Assembly: GCA_018241025.1 (NCBI GenBank)
Contig: JAFEEQ010000030.1
Location: 54,690 to 118,689, forward strand
Reading direction: 5' to 3'
Length of the DNA: 64,000 nt
From: Pseudomonadota bacterium
GTDB lineage: Bacteria; Pseudomonadota; Alphaproteobacteria; Micropepsales; Micropepsaceae
Shown: positions 46,802-55,068 of the stretch, piece after piece
Layout of the letters: each line of letters opens with the position of its first letter
Position numbering within the stretch: the stretch's first letter is position 1
Position numbers and translations under genes: made by a program
The notes under the pieces: generated by a model
Database searches by the model: none
Told to the model about the DNA's origin: nothing
What the model saw: only the letters and a program-made list of their open reading frames with translations

Positions 46802-47197
46802 TTACCCCCGCACGCGCTCGATCTCCACGCCGGCGCTTTCGGCGCCGGGGAGGGCGTGGAGTTTTTCGACGCGGACGCGCGCGGTCTTCACCCGCGCGTC
46901 CTCGAAGCAGGTCTCGGCTATGCGCTCGGCCATGGTCTCGGCGAGGTTGATATGGCCGGCGGCGGCGATGGCGCGGATCTTGTTGGCGATGGCTTCGTAA
47001 TCGACCACCAGGTCGAGCTTGTCGCCGAGCACGGCGGCGTCCTCGACCGCGAGATCGACGTTGATCCGCACCGGCTGGGCCTTGCCCTGTTCGTGGCCGT
47101 GGATGCCGATATGCGCATCGATCAGCAGGTCGCGGATGAAGACATGCCGGATGGCGCGCGACGCGCTGGCGATGGGAAGTCGGCTGACATTGGCCAT
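46802..47197 (-). CDS. folB: Dihydroneopterin aldolase (first of two)
   Basis: A 131-residue enzyme of folate synthesis that cleaves 7,8-dihydroneopterin to hydroxymethyl-dihydropterin and glycolaldehyde. IRDLLIDAHIGIHGHEQGKAQP contains the glutamate that binds the pterin, DLVVDYEAIANKI the conserved tyrosine, and RVRVEKLHALPGAESAGVEIER the catalytic lysine. It is divergent from a second homologue 62 bp away. Confidence 0.9.
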   Translation of the reverse strand: MANVSRLPIASASRAIRHVFIRDLLIDAHIGIHGHEQGKAQPVRINVDLAVEDAAVLGDKLDLVVDYEAIANKIRAIAAAGHINLAETMAERIAETCFEDARVKTARVRVEKLHALPGAESAGVEIERVRG

Positions 47198-47259
47198 TGG
47201 GGCCGCCTTTCTGCGGGTCGCTGTTGTACCCGTTCGGGCGCCAATGCTAAAGCGACGCC

Positions 47260-47715
47260 ATGAAGAAAATCCCGTCGGCCGCGCCCGTGGCGGCGCCCTG
47301 GAGCGCCGAAAACGGCTATGTCCGGATGATGATCCGCGACCTCGTGACCGAGGTCCGGCTCGGCCTGCATCCCTGGGAGCGGCACCCGGAGAAGCCGCAG
47401 CGCATCGTGGTGAATGTCGAACTCTTCGCCGCGCCGCGCACCACGAAGTACGAGCATGTGTCCGCGGTCGTCGATTATGACTATATCCGCAACGCGTTGC
47501 GCAAATGGCCGCGGCGCAAGCACACGGTGTTCATCGAGACGCTGCTCGACGAGCTGGTGAAGCTCGGCTTCAGGGACAGCCGCGTGATGGCGGTGCGGGT
47601 CTCGATCTTCAAGCCCGACATCTACAACGAAGCCGCCGGCGCCGGCGTCGAGGTGTTCCGTTTGCGTGCCGATGAACCGAAGCGCAAGACGCCGAAGAAA
47701 GCCGCGCGCACATGA
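47260..47715 (+). CDS. Dihydroneopterin aldolase homologue (second)
   Basis: A 151-residue FolB-family protein. Glutamate in VRLGLHPWERHPEKPQ, tyrosine in SAVVDYDYIRNAL and lysine in VRVSIFKPDIYNEAAGAGVEVF are kept, so activity is likely; it has an N-terminal extension and a basic tail (EPKRKTPKKAART). It may act on another pterin, such as a monapterin or its triphosphate epimer, as FolX does. Coupled by ATGA to a FolM-like reductase, which supports a tetrahydromonapterin or folate role. Confidence 0.82.
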   Translation: MKKIPSAAPVAAPWSAENGYVRMMIRDLVTEVRLGLHPWERHPEKPQRIVVNVELFAAPRTTKYEHVSAVVDYDYIRNALRKWPRRKHTVFIETLLDELVKLGFRDSRVMAVRVSIFKPDIYNEAAGAGVEVFRLRADEPKRKTPKKAART

Positions 47716-48509
47716 TCCCCGATCGCGCCGGCTATGCGCTGGTCACCGGCGGCGGGGCGCGGATCGGCGCCGCGCTGTCGCGGCGGCTCGCGGCCGATGG
47801 CTGGGCGGTGGCGATCCACTATCACAACTCGGCCGATGCGGCCGAGGCGCTGGCGACGGAGATCAAGACGGGCGGCGGACGCGCGGTGACGCTCGGCTGC
47901 GATCTCGCCGATCCGGCGGCCTTCGCCGATCTCTTCGCCCGCGCCAATGCGGGATGGGGCTTCTGTTCGCTGCTGGTGAACAACGCCTCGGCGTTCGAAT
48001 ACGACGACATCGCGAACGTCACGCGCGAAAATCTCGACCGGCTGTTCGCGGTGAACCTGCATGCGCCGGTGCTGCTGGCGCGGGAATTCGCCGAACAGCT
48101 TCGCGGCGAGGCGAAGGGATTGATCGTCAACCTGCTCGACCAGAAGGTGTTCAACCTCAATCCGGATTTCCTGAGCTACACGCTGACCAAGGCGGCGCTG
48201 GAAGCGGCGACGCGGTTGCTGGCGCAGGCGATGGCGCCGCGCGTGCGGGTGTGCGGGCTGGCGCCGGGACTGACCCTGAAGAGCGGCGAGCAGACCGAGG
48301 AAGGATTCCAGGCGGCGCATGAAGCGGCGCCGCTCGGCTTCGGCAGCGAGCCGGCGGATATCGCGGAGGCGCTGAGCTTCCTCGTGAAAGTGCCGTCGAT
48401 CACCGGCACGACCATCGTGGTCGATGGCGGGCAGCACCTGCAGAAGCGCTCGCGCGATGTGATGTTCACGTATGGCATTGCGGGGGATGCGCCGGTGGGG
48501 AAGGCGTAG
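47712..48509 (+). CDS. FolM/pteridine-reductase-like SDR
   Basis: A 265-residue short-chain dehydrogenase. The cofactor loop reads ALVTGGGARIGAALSRRL; an arginine there, as in pteridine reductase PTR1 and FolM, favours NADPH. The catalytic set is LVNNASAF, IVNLLDQKVF (no serine at the usual place) and SYTLTKAALE (Y-x-x-x-K). It overlaps the second FolB homologue, so reduction of dihydrofolate or dihydromonapterin is the best guess. The loss of the usual SDR serine is shared with pteridine reductases. Confidence 0.8.
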   Translation: MIPDRAGYALVTGGGARIGAALSRRLAADGWAVAIHYHNSADAAEALATEIKTGGGRAVTLGCDLADPAAFADLFARANAGWGFCSLLVNNASAFEYDDIANVTRENLDRLFAVNLHAPVLLAREFAEQLRGEAKGLIVNLLDQKVFNLNPDFLSYTLTKAALEAATRLLAQAMAPRVRVCGLAPGLTLKSGEQTEEGFQAAHEAAPLGFGSEPADIAEALSFLVKVPSITGTTIVVDGGQHLQKRSRDVMFTYGIAGDAPVGKA

Positions 48510-48539
48510 GGCTGCGGCCTTTCATTACAACCCACAACC

Positions 48540-48568
48540 GTCATGGCCGGGACAAGCCCGGCGATGAC
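48540..48568. repeat. Short GTCAT...ATGAC palindrome
   Basis: GTCATGGCCGGG-ACAAG-CCCGGCGATGAC is an imperfect inverted repeat lying between the convergent SDR and trpS genes. It shares the GTCAT/ATGAC ends of the elements at 15121 and 46492 and may serve as a shared terminator. Confidence 0.6.
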
Positions 48569-48608
48569 GTGGAGCTATAGGAGCGAGCTCAGAAAAAAAA
48601 CTCGCCGT

Positions 48609-49625
48609 CTACCCCGCAAACCCCACGATCCGTTTCACGTCTTTCACGATCGGTTCGGCGATCGCGGCGGCTTTTTCGGCGCCTTCGGCGAGGAGGCGGT
48701 CGATCTCGGCGGGGTCGGCCATCAGGCGGCGCATCTCGGTCGTGATCGGCGACAGCTTGGCGACGGCGAGATCGGCGAGCGTGCCCTTGAACACCGAGAA
48801 TTGCTGCCCGGCGAAGCGCGCCATCACGTCCTTCACGGGTTCGTCGGCGAGGGCGGCATAGATGTTGAGCAGGTTCTCCGCTTCCGGGCGGCCCTTGAAC
48901 TCGTTCTCGTTCGTGGGGAGCGGCAAAGGATCGGTCTTCGCCTTGCGGATCTTCTGGGCGATGGTGTCGGCGTCATCGGTGAGGTTGATGCGCGAGTTGT
49001 CGCTCTCATCCGACTTCGACATCTTCTTGAGGCCGTCGCGCAACGACATCACGCGGGTGCCCGGTCCGGTGATCACCGGCTCGGGCAGCGGGAAGTAATC
49101 CGGGGCCGCGTAGTCGTTGTTGAACTTCTGGGCGATGTCGCGGGCGAGCTCGAGATGCTGCTTCTGGTCCTCGCCGACCGGCACATGCGTCGCCTTGTAG
49201 ACGAGTATGTCCGCCGCCATCAGCACCGGATAGGTGTAGAGCCCGACCGACGCGCGTTCCTTGTGCTTGCCCGACTTCTCCTTGAACTGGGTCATGCGGT
49301 CGAGCCAGCCGAGACGGGCGACGCAGTTGAAGATCCAGGCGAGTTCGGCATGCGCGGGCACGCGGGACTGGTTGAAGATCGGCGACTTCTTCGGATCGAT
49401 GCCGGCGGCGATATAGGCCGCGGCGACTTCGTGGATGGCGCGGCGGACTTCGTCCGGCTTGGCATAGCCGGCATCGGTGAGCGCGTGCATGTCGACGACG
49501 CAGTAGAGGCAGTCCATCTCGTCCTGCATCCGCACCCAGTTCTTGAGCGCGCCGAGATAGTTGCCGAGATGGAGCGTGTTGGTCGGCTGCATGCCGGACA
49601 GGACACGCTGCGGATGATTGGTCAT
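48609..49625 (-). CDS. trpS: Tryptophanyl-tRNA synthetase
   Basis: A class Ic aminoacyl-tRNA synthetase of 338 residues. RVLSGMQPTNTLHLGNYLGAL contains the HIGH-like motif and DGLKKMSKSDESDNSRI the KMSKS loop; VGEDQKQHLELARDIA helps bind tryptophan. Length is typical of bacterial TrpS. In many alphaproteobacteria glnD, murJ and trpS are consecutive; here glnD is next, without murJ. Confidence 0.96.
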   Translation of the reverse strand: MTNHPQRVLSGMQPTNTLHLGNYLGALKNWVRMQDEMDCLYCVVDMHALTDAGYAKPDEVRRAIHEVAAAYIAAGIDPKKSPIFNQSRVPAHAELAWIFNCVARLGWLDRMTQFKEKSGKHKERASVGLYTYPVLMAADILVYKATHVPVGEDQKQHLELARDIAQKFNNDYAAPDYFPLPEPVITGPGTRVMSLRDGLKKMSKSDESDNSRINLTDDADTIAQKIRKAKTDPLPLPTNENEFKGRPEAENLLNIYAALADEPVKDVMARFAGQQFSVFKGTLADLAVAKLSPITTEMRRLMADPAEIDRLLAEGAEKAAAIAEPIVKDVKRIVGFAG

Positions 49626-49846
49626 GGGAGAGACTTTCGGAATGGACGGAACACGGAGGCGTTCAGGGCGCGATCAGGCGCGCCGCCAAAGCCCTGGCAG
49701 CCAAAGCCCCGGGAGCTTGTGCTGGATGATGCTGTTCCGAACCGTCACGGGTGAGCCCGTCAAATCTTGCGCCGAGGGGTATAGACCCTAAGCGGGCGCG
49801 GCGGAAGGGGTTTGGAACGACATTGCAGCCGCGAGAAAACACCGAA

Positions 49847-49904
49847 CCTCATCCTGAGCCCGCCCGCCTGCGCTAAAGCTTCGGCGGGCAGGCTCAGGGT
49901 GAGG
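49847..49904. repeat. Palindromic element between glnD and trpS
   Basis: CCTCATCCTGAGCC (49847-49860) and GGCTCAGGGTGAGG (49891-49904) pair with one mismatch, with an inner GCCCGCC/GGCGGGC stem. The type is close to that at 9017. It lies 19 bp after the glnD stop in a 298-bp gap that otherwise shows nothing recognisable. Confidence 0.65.
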
Positions 49905-49923
49905 GTCGTTGTGGGTTGAGGCC

Positions 49924-52674
49924 TCAGTTAGAACCCGTCGAACTGTCCAAAGCCGCGAGCAGCTTTTCGCGGATGGTCTTGAGCCGCTCCTCGTGCCGGA
50001 TCTTGTGACCGAAGCCGTCGCGGACATAGAAGACGTCGACCGCGCGTTCGCCATAGGTCGAAACCATGGCCGATGAAATCGACAGGCCGGACTGGAACAG
50101 CGCATTGGTCACGTCATAGAGCAGGCCGGGGCGGTCGAGGCCTTCGACTTCGACCACCGTCGCGCTCGCCGATGCGTCGTTGTCGAAGTTGACCCGCGGC
50201 GTGACCTTGAACGCGCTCGAGCGGCGATTGACCGGACGCTTGGCGATCGCCTTGCCCGGCGCCATCTCGCCGCGCAGCGTGCGCTCGACCGACTGGCGCA
50301 GGCGTTCGACGCGCTCCTTGTCGCCGAACGTCCCGCCTTCGGCATCCTGGATCGAGAAGACGTCGAGCGCGAAACCGTCGGAAGTCGTGAACGCCTTGGC
50401 GTCGACGATGGTGCCGCCCGAGGCCGAGACCGCGCCGGCGAGCTGCGAGAACAGGCCGGGGTGGTCCGGCGTGTAGAGCACGATCTCGGTCACGCTGCGG
50501 AATTCGTTGCTCTCGGCGGTGAGGCTGAAGAGCTCGCCCTTCTTGTCGGCCTCGGTCATCAGGCGGGCATGGCGTTCATGCGCCGCATCGTCGAAGGCGA
50601 GCCAGTAATTGTCGTAATGGCGTTCGAGGGCGCGTTCCTGCTCGGCGGGGGCAAGGTCGGCGATGCGGTCGCGCAGTGCGCTCTTGGCGTGGCTGACGCG
50701 TGCGGCGCGCGCCGGGGTCGCGTCGCCGCCCGACATGACGGATTCGGCTTCGTAGTAGAGCTCGCGCAGGAGCTGACCCTTCCAGCCGTTCCATACGCCG
50801 GGCCCGACGGCGGCGATGTCCGCGACGGTGAGCACGAGCAGGAGGCGGAGCATCTCCGGCGTCTGCACCATGCCGACGAAATCCTTCACCGTCTTCGGAT
50901 CGGCGACGTCGCGGCGCTGGGCCGTGTCGCTCATCACGAGATGGTTCTTGACCAGCCACATCACCTTGCGCGTGTCGTCGGCGCTGAGGCCGAGGCGCGG
51001 GCACAGGCTCTGCGCGATCGCCTCGCCGACATCGGAGTGATCGCCGGGCAGGCCCTTGGCGATGTCGTGCAGCAGCATCGCGACGTAGAGCGCCTCGCGC
51101 GACTTGATGCGCTTGATGATGTCGGTCGCGAGCGGGTGCTCGTTGCGATGCTCGCCGCGGTCGATCGAGGCGACATAACCGACGGCGCGGATCAGGTGCT
51201 CGTCCACCGTGTAGTGGTGGTACATGTTGAACTGCATCAGACCGACGACGCGGCCGAATTCGGGCACGAAGCGGCCGAACACGCCGGCCTCGTTCATCAG
51301 GCGCAGGGCGCGCTCCGGATCGTTGCGCGAAGACAGGATCTCGAGGAAGAGACGGTTGGCTTCCGGATCCTGGCGGACCTTGTCGTTGATGTTGTCGAGC
51401 GAGCGCGTCAGCCGGCGCAGTGCATCGGGATGGACATCGACCTTCTTGGCGTCCGCGATATGGAAGATGCGGATCATGTTGACCGGGTCGGAGCGGAACA
51501 GCGTCGGCCGCGCGTTGAGGCGGCCGTTCTCGACGTAGAAATCGTCGCCGCTGGTGCGCGGGCGCAGGAAGCCGGGCAGCATGCTGGCGAGCGAGGGCCG
51601 GCGCTTGCGGTTCTGGTCTTCGAGCGCGGCGCAGAAGATGCGCGTCAGGTCGCCGACATCCTTGGCGACGAGGAAGTAGGCCTTCATGAAGGCTTCGACA
51701 GCGCGGCGCGGATTGTCGCCGGTGAAGCCCATGCGCGCGGCAAGCTCGGGCTGGACATCGAAGGAGAGACGCTCCTCGGCGCGGCCGACGAGATAGTGCA
51801 GGCGGACGCGAACATCCCAAAGGAAGGCTTCGGCTTTCTGGAAGGTCTTGAACTCGTCCTTGGTCAACACGCCGTGCTGGACGAGTTCGCCGGCGTCTTC
51901 GAGATGATAGACGTATTTGCCGATCCAGAAGAGCGTCTGCAGGTCGCGCAGGCCGCCCTTGCCTTCCTTGATGTTGGGCTCGACGAGATAGCGGCTGGTG
52001 CCCTGGCGGGCGTGGCGCTCGTCGCGCTCGGCGAGCTTGGCCTCGACGAAATCCTGGCCCGTGCCGGTGGCGACTTCGCTCCAGAACTTCTTGCGCAGCT
52101 CGTCGTAGAGTTTCTGGTCGCCCCAGAGATAGCGTGCTTCGAGGATCGCGGTTCTTATCGTTATGTCCTGTTTCGACAGGCGTACGCATTCGGCGAGCGA
52201 GCGGGTGGCGTGACCGACCTTCAGGCCGAGATCCCACAGCATGTAGAGGATGAACTCGATGACGCTCTCGCCCCAGGGCGTCTGCTTGAAGGGGCGGACG
52301 AAGAGCAGGTCGATGTCGGAGCCGGGCGCGAGTTCGCCGCGGCCATAGCCGCCGGTCGCAACTACGGCGATGCGCTCGGCGGCGGTCGGGTTCTGGGCAT
52401 AGTAGAAATGCTTGACCGCGAAATCGTAGATCACCTGGATGGTGACGTCCTGCAGCCCGGAGAGGGCGCGGGCCGCGACGAGGCCGTTGATGGTGCCTTC
52501 TTCGACCGCGACTTTCACGCGGGCGCGGCCGGCCTGGAAGGCGTCCTTGATCAGGCCGAGCGAATCCTTGCGCAGCTTCGTCTTGTCGGAGGTCTCGCGC
52601 GCCAACGCAGTCAGCGCGTGACGCAGCGCGTCGCCGTCCAGAAGCTCGCCGATGGCCGGCCCTTCGTAGCCCAA
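49924..52674 (-). CDS. glnD: Bifunctional PII uridylyltransferase/uridylyl-removing enzyme
   Basis: The 916-residue glutamine sensor that uridylylates PII proteins under nitrogen limitation and reverses this when glutamine is plentiful. Domains in order: nucleotidyltransferase (VATGGYGRGELAPGSDIDLLF near residue 115), a middle helical part, HD hydrolase (VAMLLHDIAKGLPGDHSDVG near 520), and two C-terminal ACT domains (TEIVLYTPDHPGLFSQLAG; VEGLDRPGLLYDVTNALFQ). The start is TTG (52672-52674), with AGGGAA just upstream; no other start codon lies near the conserved N terminus. Confidence 0.95.
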   Translation of the reverse strand: MGYEGPAIGELLDGDALRHALTALARETSDKTKLRKDSLGLIKDAFQAGRARVKVAVEEGTINGLVAARALSGLQDVTIQVIYDFAVKHFYYAQNPTAAERIAVVATGGYGRGELAPGSDIDLLFVRPFKQTPWGESVIEFILYMLWDLGLKVGHATRSLAECVRLSKQDITIRTAILEARYLWGDQKLYDELRKKFWSEVATGTGQDFVEAKLAERDERHARQGTSRYLVEPNIKEGKGGLRDLQTLFWIGKYVYHLEDAGELVQHGVLTKDEFKTFQKAEAFLWDVRVRLHYLVGRAEERLSFDVQPELAARMGFTGDNPRRAVEAFMKAYFLVAKDVGDLTRIFCAALEDQNRKRRPSLASMLPGFLRPRTSGDDFYVENGRLNARPTLFRSDPVNMIRIFHIADAKKVDVHPDALRRLTRSLDNINDKVRQDPEANRLFLEILSSRNDPERALRLMNEAGVFGRFVPEFGRVVGLMQFNMYHHYTVDEHLIRAVGYVASIDRGEHRNEHPLATDIIKRIKSREALYVAMLLHDIAKGLPGDHSDVGEAIAQSLCPRLGLSADDTRKVMWLVKNHLVMSDTAQRRDVADPKTVKDFVGMVQTPEMLRLLLVLTVADIAAVGPGVWNGWKGQLLRELYYEAESVMSGGDATPARAARVSHAKSALRDRIADLAPAEQERALERHYDNYWLAFDDAAHERHARLMTEADKKGELFSLTAESNEFRSVTEIVLYTPDHPGLFSQLAGAVSASGGTIVDAKAFTTSDGFALDVFSIQDAEGGTFGDKERVERLRQSVERTLRGEMAPGKAIAKRPVNRRSSAFKVTPRVNFDNDASASATVVEVEGLDRPGLLYDVTNALFQSGLSISSAMVSTYGERAVDVFYVRDGFGHKIRHEERLKTIREKLLAALDSSTGSN

Positions 52675-52753
52675 TTCCCTGTCCTCACCTGCGCCGCGGC
52701 GCGCGGCAAAGATGGCATGTCCGGGACGGCGAGGCGAGCATGGGCCGCAAACG

Positions 52754-52783
52754 AAAACGGCGCGGGATCGCTCCCGCGCCGTT
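52754..52783 (-). terminator. Rho-independent terminator of the cold-shock gene
   Basis: A perfect 12-bp stem (AACGGCGCGGGA / TCCCGCGCCGTT, loop TCGC) lies 23 bp after the csp stop; on the minus strand it runs into TTTTCGTTT. Confidence 0.8.
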
Positions 52784-52805
52784 CCGTAGTCTCAAGTCAC
52801 CCGAA

Positions 52806-53006
52806 TTAGGCGAGCTTCAGATTGACGGCCTTCGGGCCGCGCTTGTCCGCTTCGACTTCGAAGTGGACGCGCTGGCCTTCGTTCAGGCCGCGCAGACCCG
52901 CAGCCTGGACGGCGGTGACGTGCACGAACACGTCCTTGCCGCCGTCTTCCGGCGCGATGAATCCGAAACCCTTCGTGGTGTTGAAGAACTTAACTTGACC
53001 GATCAT
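52806..53006 (-). CDS. CspA-family cold-shock protein (first copy)
   Basis: A 66-residue single-stranded nucleic-acid binding beta-barrel. RNP1 is KGFGFIAPE and RNP2 VFVHVTAVQ. It differs from the three copies at 57-63 kb by its start IGQVKFFNTTKG. It is monocistronic, with its own terminator and a leader of about 177 nt predicted from the promoter at 53190-53218. Its partner small basic protein, present beside the other three copies, is missing here. Confidence 0.95.
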   Translation of the reverse strand: MIGQVKFFNTTKGFGFIAPEDGGKDVFVHVTAVQAAGLRGLNEGQRVHFEVEADKRGPKAVNLKLA

Positions 53007-53189
53007 TACGGCTTTCTCCTGAAAGCATTTGGGCTACCGCGCCGACACCATGCCGGGCACGATCATCGAGGTCGCGACTTTTTTCAGGAAAAGCGTCGTC
53101 TTCACTCCAGCTCCGCGCTCCGGTGGAATGGAGCCTCGCATGGGCAAGCAAGAAACTTCTCTAAAGGCTGCGCGGCCTCGACCGGCGGG

Positions 53190-53218
53190 CATATAAGCGC
53201 TCGCTTTGGGCAACGCAA
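53190..53218 (-). promoter_or_regulatory. Candidate promoter of the first csp gene
   Basis: On the minus strand TTGCGT (53213-53218) and TATATG (53190-53195) are 17 bp apart, just past the stop of the GST gene. This predicts a long untranslated leader before the csp start (53006), as is usual for cold-inducible csp messages. The leader contains TTTCCTGAAAAAAGT-type sequence but no similarity to the other two leaders. Confidence 0.45.
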
Positions 53219-53219
53219 G

Positions 53220-53834
53220 TCACCAGCGTTCGGCCATCGGAACATGGCCGGGCTGCCCGGCGACGCGGTCCAGCCAGCGCGAAACCGCCGGATAACGCGC
53301 CAAGTCGAACCCGCCATCGGCGGCGCAATGGGTGTAACCGTAGAGCGCAATATCCGCTATCGAGCAGGCGTTTCCGGCGAACCAATCGTGCGTTTTCAGA
53401 TGGGTTTCCATCACGCCGAGCGCCGCGTTCCCCTTGGTGTGCCATTCCGGAACCAGATGCGCCTTGGCGGTGAGCTCGTCTTTCGGCTTGTAGGCGAGCC
53501 AGAAGCGCGCAACCGCGATGTAGGGCTCATGGCTGTACTGTTCGAAGAACATCCAGTTCAGCATCTGCGCGCGTTCCCATTTGTCCGTGGGGATGAAGCG
53601 CGTGCCTTCGGCGAGATACCAGAGGATCGCGCCCGACTCCGGCAGGAAGCGGCCGTCCTCCAGTTCGAGCATGGGCACGCGCCCATTCGGATTCTTCGCG
53701 GTGTATTCGGGCGTGCGCGTCGAGCCGTCGTGGAGGCCGTAATCCTTGAGCGCGATCGGGATGCCGAGCTGGCGCGCGAGCAGGCGCACTTTGTAGCAAT
53801 TGCCGGAGATGTGCATCTGATGAAGGACAAGCAT
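53220..53834 (-). CDS. Glutathione S-transferase family protein
   Basis: A 204-residue GST: VLHQMHISGNCYKVRLLARQLG starts the thioredoxin-fold domain, NPNGRVPMLELEDGRFLPESGAILWYL binds glutathione, and the helical domain contains NACSIADIALYGYTH. The cysteine in S-G-N-C-Y-K suggests a beta- or Nu/YfcG-like member. No functional link to neighbours is evident. Confidence 0.88.
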   Translation of the reverse strand: MLVLHQMHISGNCYKVRLLARQLGIPIALKDYGLHDGSTRTPEYTAKNPNGRVPMLELEDGRFLPESGAILWYLAEGTRFIPTDKWERAQMLNWMFFEQYSHEPYIAVARFWLAYKPKDELTAKAHLVPEWHTKGNAALGVMETHLKTHDWFAGNACSIADIALYGYTHCAADGGFDLARYPAVSRWLDRVAGQPGHVPMAERW

Positions 53835-53884
53835 GGCCGCGCACCGCTTCGTTGCGGATGCGATGATGCCCGATCCGGCGCGCT

Positions 53885-54463
53885 TTACTTATGCGCGCGA
53901 TGCGTACCGCCCTTGCGCACGCCCGGTCCGGCGGTGCGCATGATGACGCCGCAGGCGACACGGTCGCCGGCATTGCCGGCGGGCTGACTCATATAGTCGT
54001 CGGCACCGCCATGGACGATGACGGCCGCGCCGTCGCGGTCGAAGATCGACTTCTTGCCGTTGCCGATGGTGAAGGCGTTGGTGATCACCGTCGCCTTCAA
54101 TGTGCCGTCGCTCGCCGCGAACTCGTTCGGCAGATCGCCCGCATGCGGTCCATGGGCGGAGAGGTAGCCGTGCATGCGCGAAGGCTCGGACGAGAAATGC
54201 GGTCCCGCCGAGGTGAAGGCGACCTTCGGATCGCAATTGCCCGCGGTGTGGACATGAATGGCATGCGGACCGGGCGTGAGGCCCTTCAGGTCGAAGACGA
54301 TCAGCACGCCATGCGAGGTCGCGATGAAGGTTGCGGTGCCGGCGGGCTTGCCGGAGCGGTCGACCAGCCGCGCGACGGCACGGGCCTTCGATCCCGCGGC
54401 GGCCGCCGGGCCGGACCAGGCGAGCAGGACTCCCAAAAGAACGGCGACGAGTGCGCGCAGCAT
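53885..54463 (-). CDS. sodC: Periplasmic Cu/Zn superoxide dismutase
   Basis: A 192-residue exported enzyme (signal peptide LRALVAVLLGVLLAWSGPAAAAG) that removes superoxide. Copper and zinc ligands are visible in HAIHVHTAGNCDP, FTSAGPHFSS, GYLSAHGPHAGDLPN and IVHGGADDYMSQPAGNAGDRVACGVI, whose cysteine pairs with that of GNC. The start ATG at 54463 has GGAGGGG upstream. It is divergent from a zinc-finger/HTH gene across an array of short repeats. Confidence 0.93.
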   Translation of the reverse strand: MLRALVAVLLGVLLAWSGPAAAAGSKARAVARLVDRSGKPAGTATFIATSHGVLIVFDLKGLTPGPHAIHVHTAGNCDPKVAFTSAGPHFSSEPSRMHGYLSAHGPHAGDLPNEFAASDGTLKATVITNAFTIGNGKKSIFDRDGAAVIVHGGADDYMSQPAGNAGDRVACGVIMRTAGPGVRKGGTHRAHK

Positions 54464-54500
54464 GCAACCCCTCCGGCAGCGAACCGGCGAAGAATACAAC

Positions 54501-54580
54501 CTGTCCGGCAAAAATCTGTCAGGGCGTTCTTGACAAGTCTGTCAAGGCAAGCTTGACTGTCAGGACAGCCTTGACAGGAA
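54501..54580. promoter_or_regulatory. Array of TGTC/GACA repeats between sodC and the zinc-finger gene
   Basis: CTGTC or its complement recurs at 54501, 54516, 54531, 54540, 54557, 54564 and 54572. It includes a perfect inverted repeat CTTGACA-AGTC-TGTCAAG (54529-54546) and a perfect palindrome CTGTC-AG-GACAG (54557-54568); CTTGAC occurs three times. The array fills the 80 bp before the ribosome-binding site of the rightward gene. It may be a multi-site operator for the HTH protein coded beside it, and it contains several TTGACA-like -35 candidates. Confidence 0.6.
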
Positions 54581-54585
54581 CCATC

Positions 54586-54963
54586 ATGTCCGATCCCGCC
54601 CCCAAAGGGCATCCGCCGGGGACCATGTTCTGCTCGTTCTGCGGCAAGTCCCAGCATGAGGTGAAAAAGCTGATCGCGGGACCTGCGATCTTCATCTGCG
54701 ACGCCTGTGTGGCGCTCTGCGCCAAGGTTGTCGCCGAGACCCCCGATGCCGATCCGGCCAAGCCGCCGAAGCTCAACTGGCCATCGGAGATGGAGACCGA
54801 AAAGCTGCTGGCCCTGCTGAAAGCACAGGAACGCACGCATGAAGATGTTGCCAGCCGGCTGCAGCGCTCGATCGAGATTCTGCGCGCAAGGCAGGTAAGT
54901 TGGCAGCAGATCGGCGATGCGCTGGGGATCTCGCGCCAGGCGGCTTGGGAACGGTTTTCCTGA
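54586..54963 (+). CDS. ClpX-type zinc-finger protein with C-terminal helix-turn-helix
   Basis: A 125-residue protein. Residues 16-41 form the C4 zinc-binding domain known from the N terminus of ClpX (CSFCGK, then FICDACV), here without any ATPase. A linker and a helix (ETEKLLALLKAQERTHEDVASRL) lead to a C-terminal HTH resembling a sigma-4 or Trp-repressor-like unit (SWQQIGDALGISRQAAWERF). This looks like a small DNA-binding regulator. The start at 54586 follows CAGGAA. The repeat array directly upstream suggests autoregulation. Confidence 0.75.
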   Translation: MSDPAPKGHPPGTMFCSFCGKSQHEVKKLIAGPAIFICDACVALCAKVVAETPDADPAKPPKLNWPSEMETEKLLALLKAQERTHEDVASRLQRSIEILRARQVSWQQIGDALGISRQAAWERFS

Positions 54964-55068
54964 CGGGTTCCGAATATCCGGAACAATCGCCAAAGTTCCA
55001 CGTTTTTGCCATGGTTGGCCTGCCATGGTTCGTCGGCAGATTTTCGCCGACCCTCAGGAGGATTTCAG

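Noticed and set aside
50461..52809. A 782-codon open frame on the plus strand across glnD
   Set aside because: It mirrors glnD codons, is repetitive in valine, glycine and arginine, and has no known motif.
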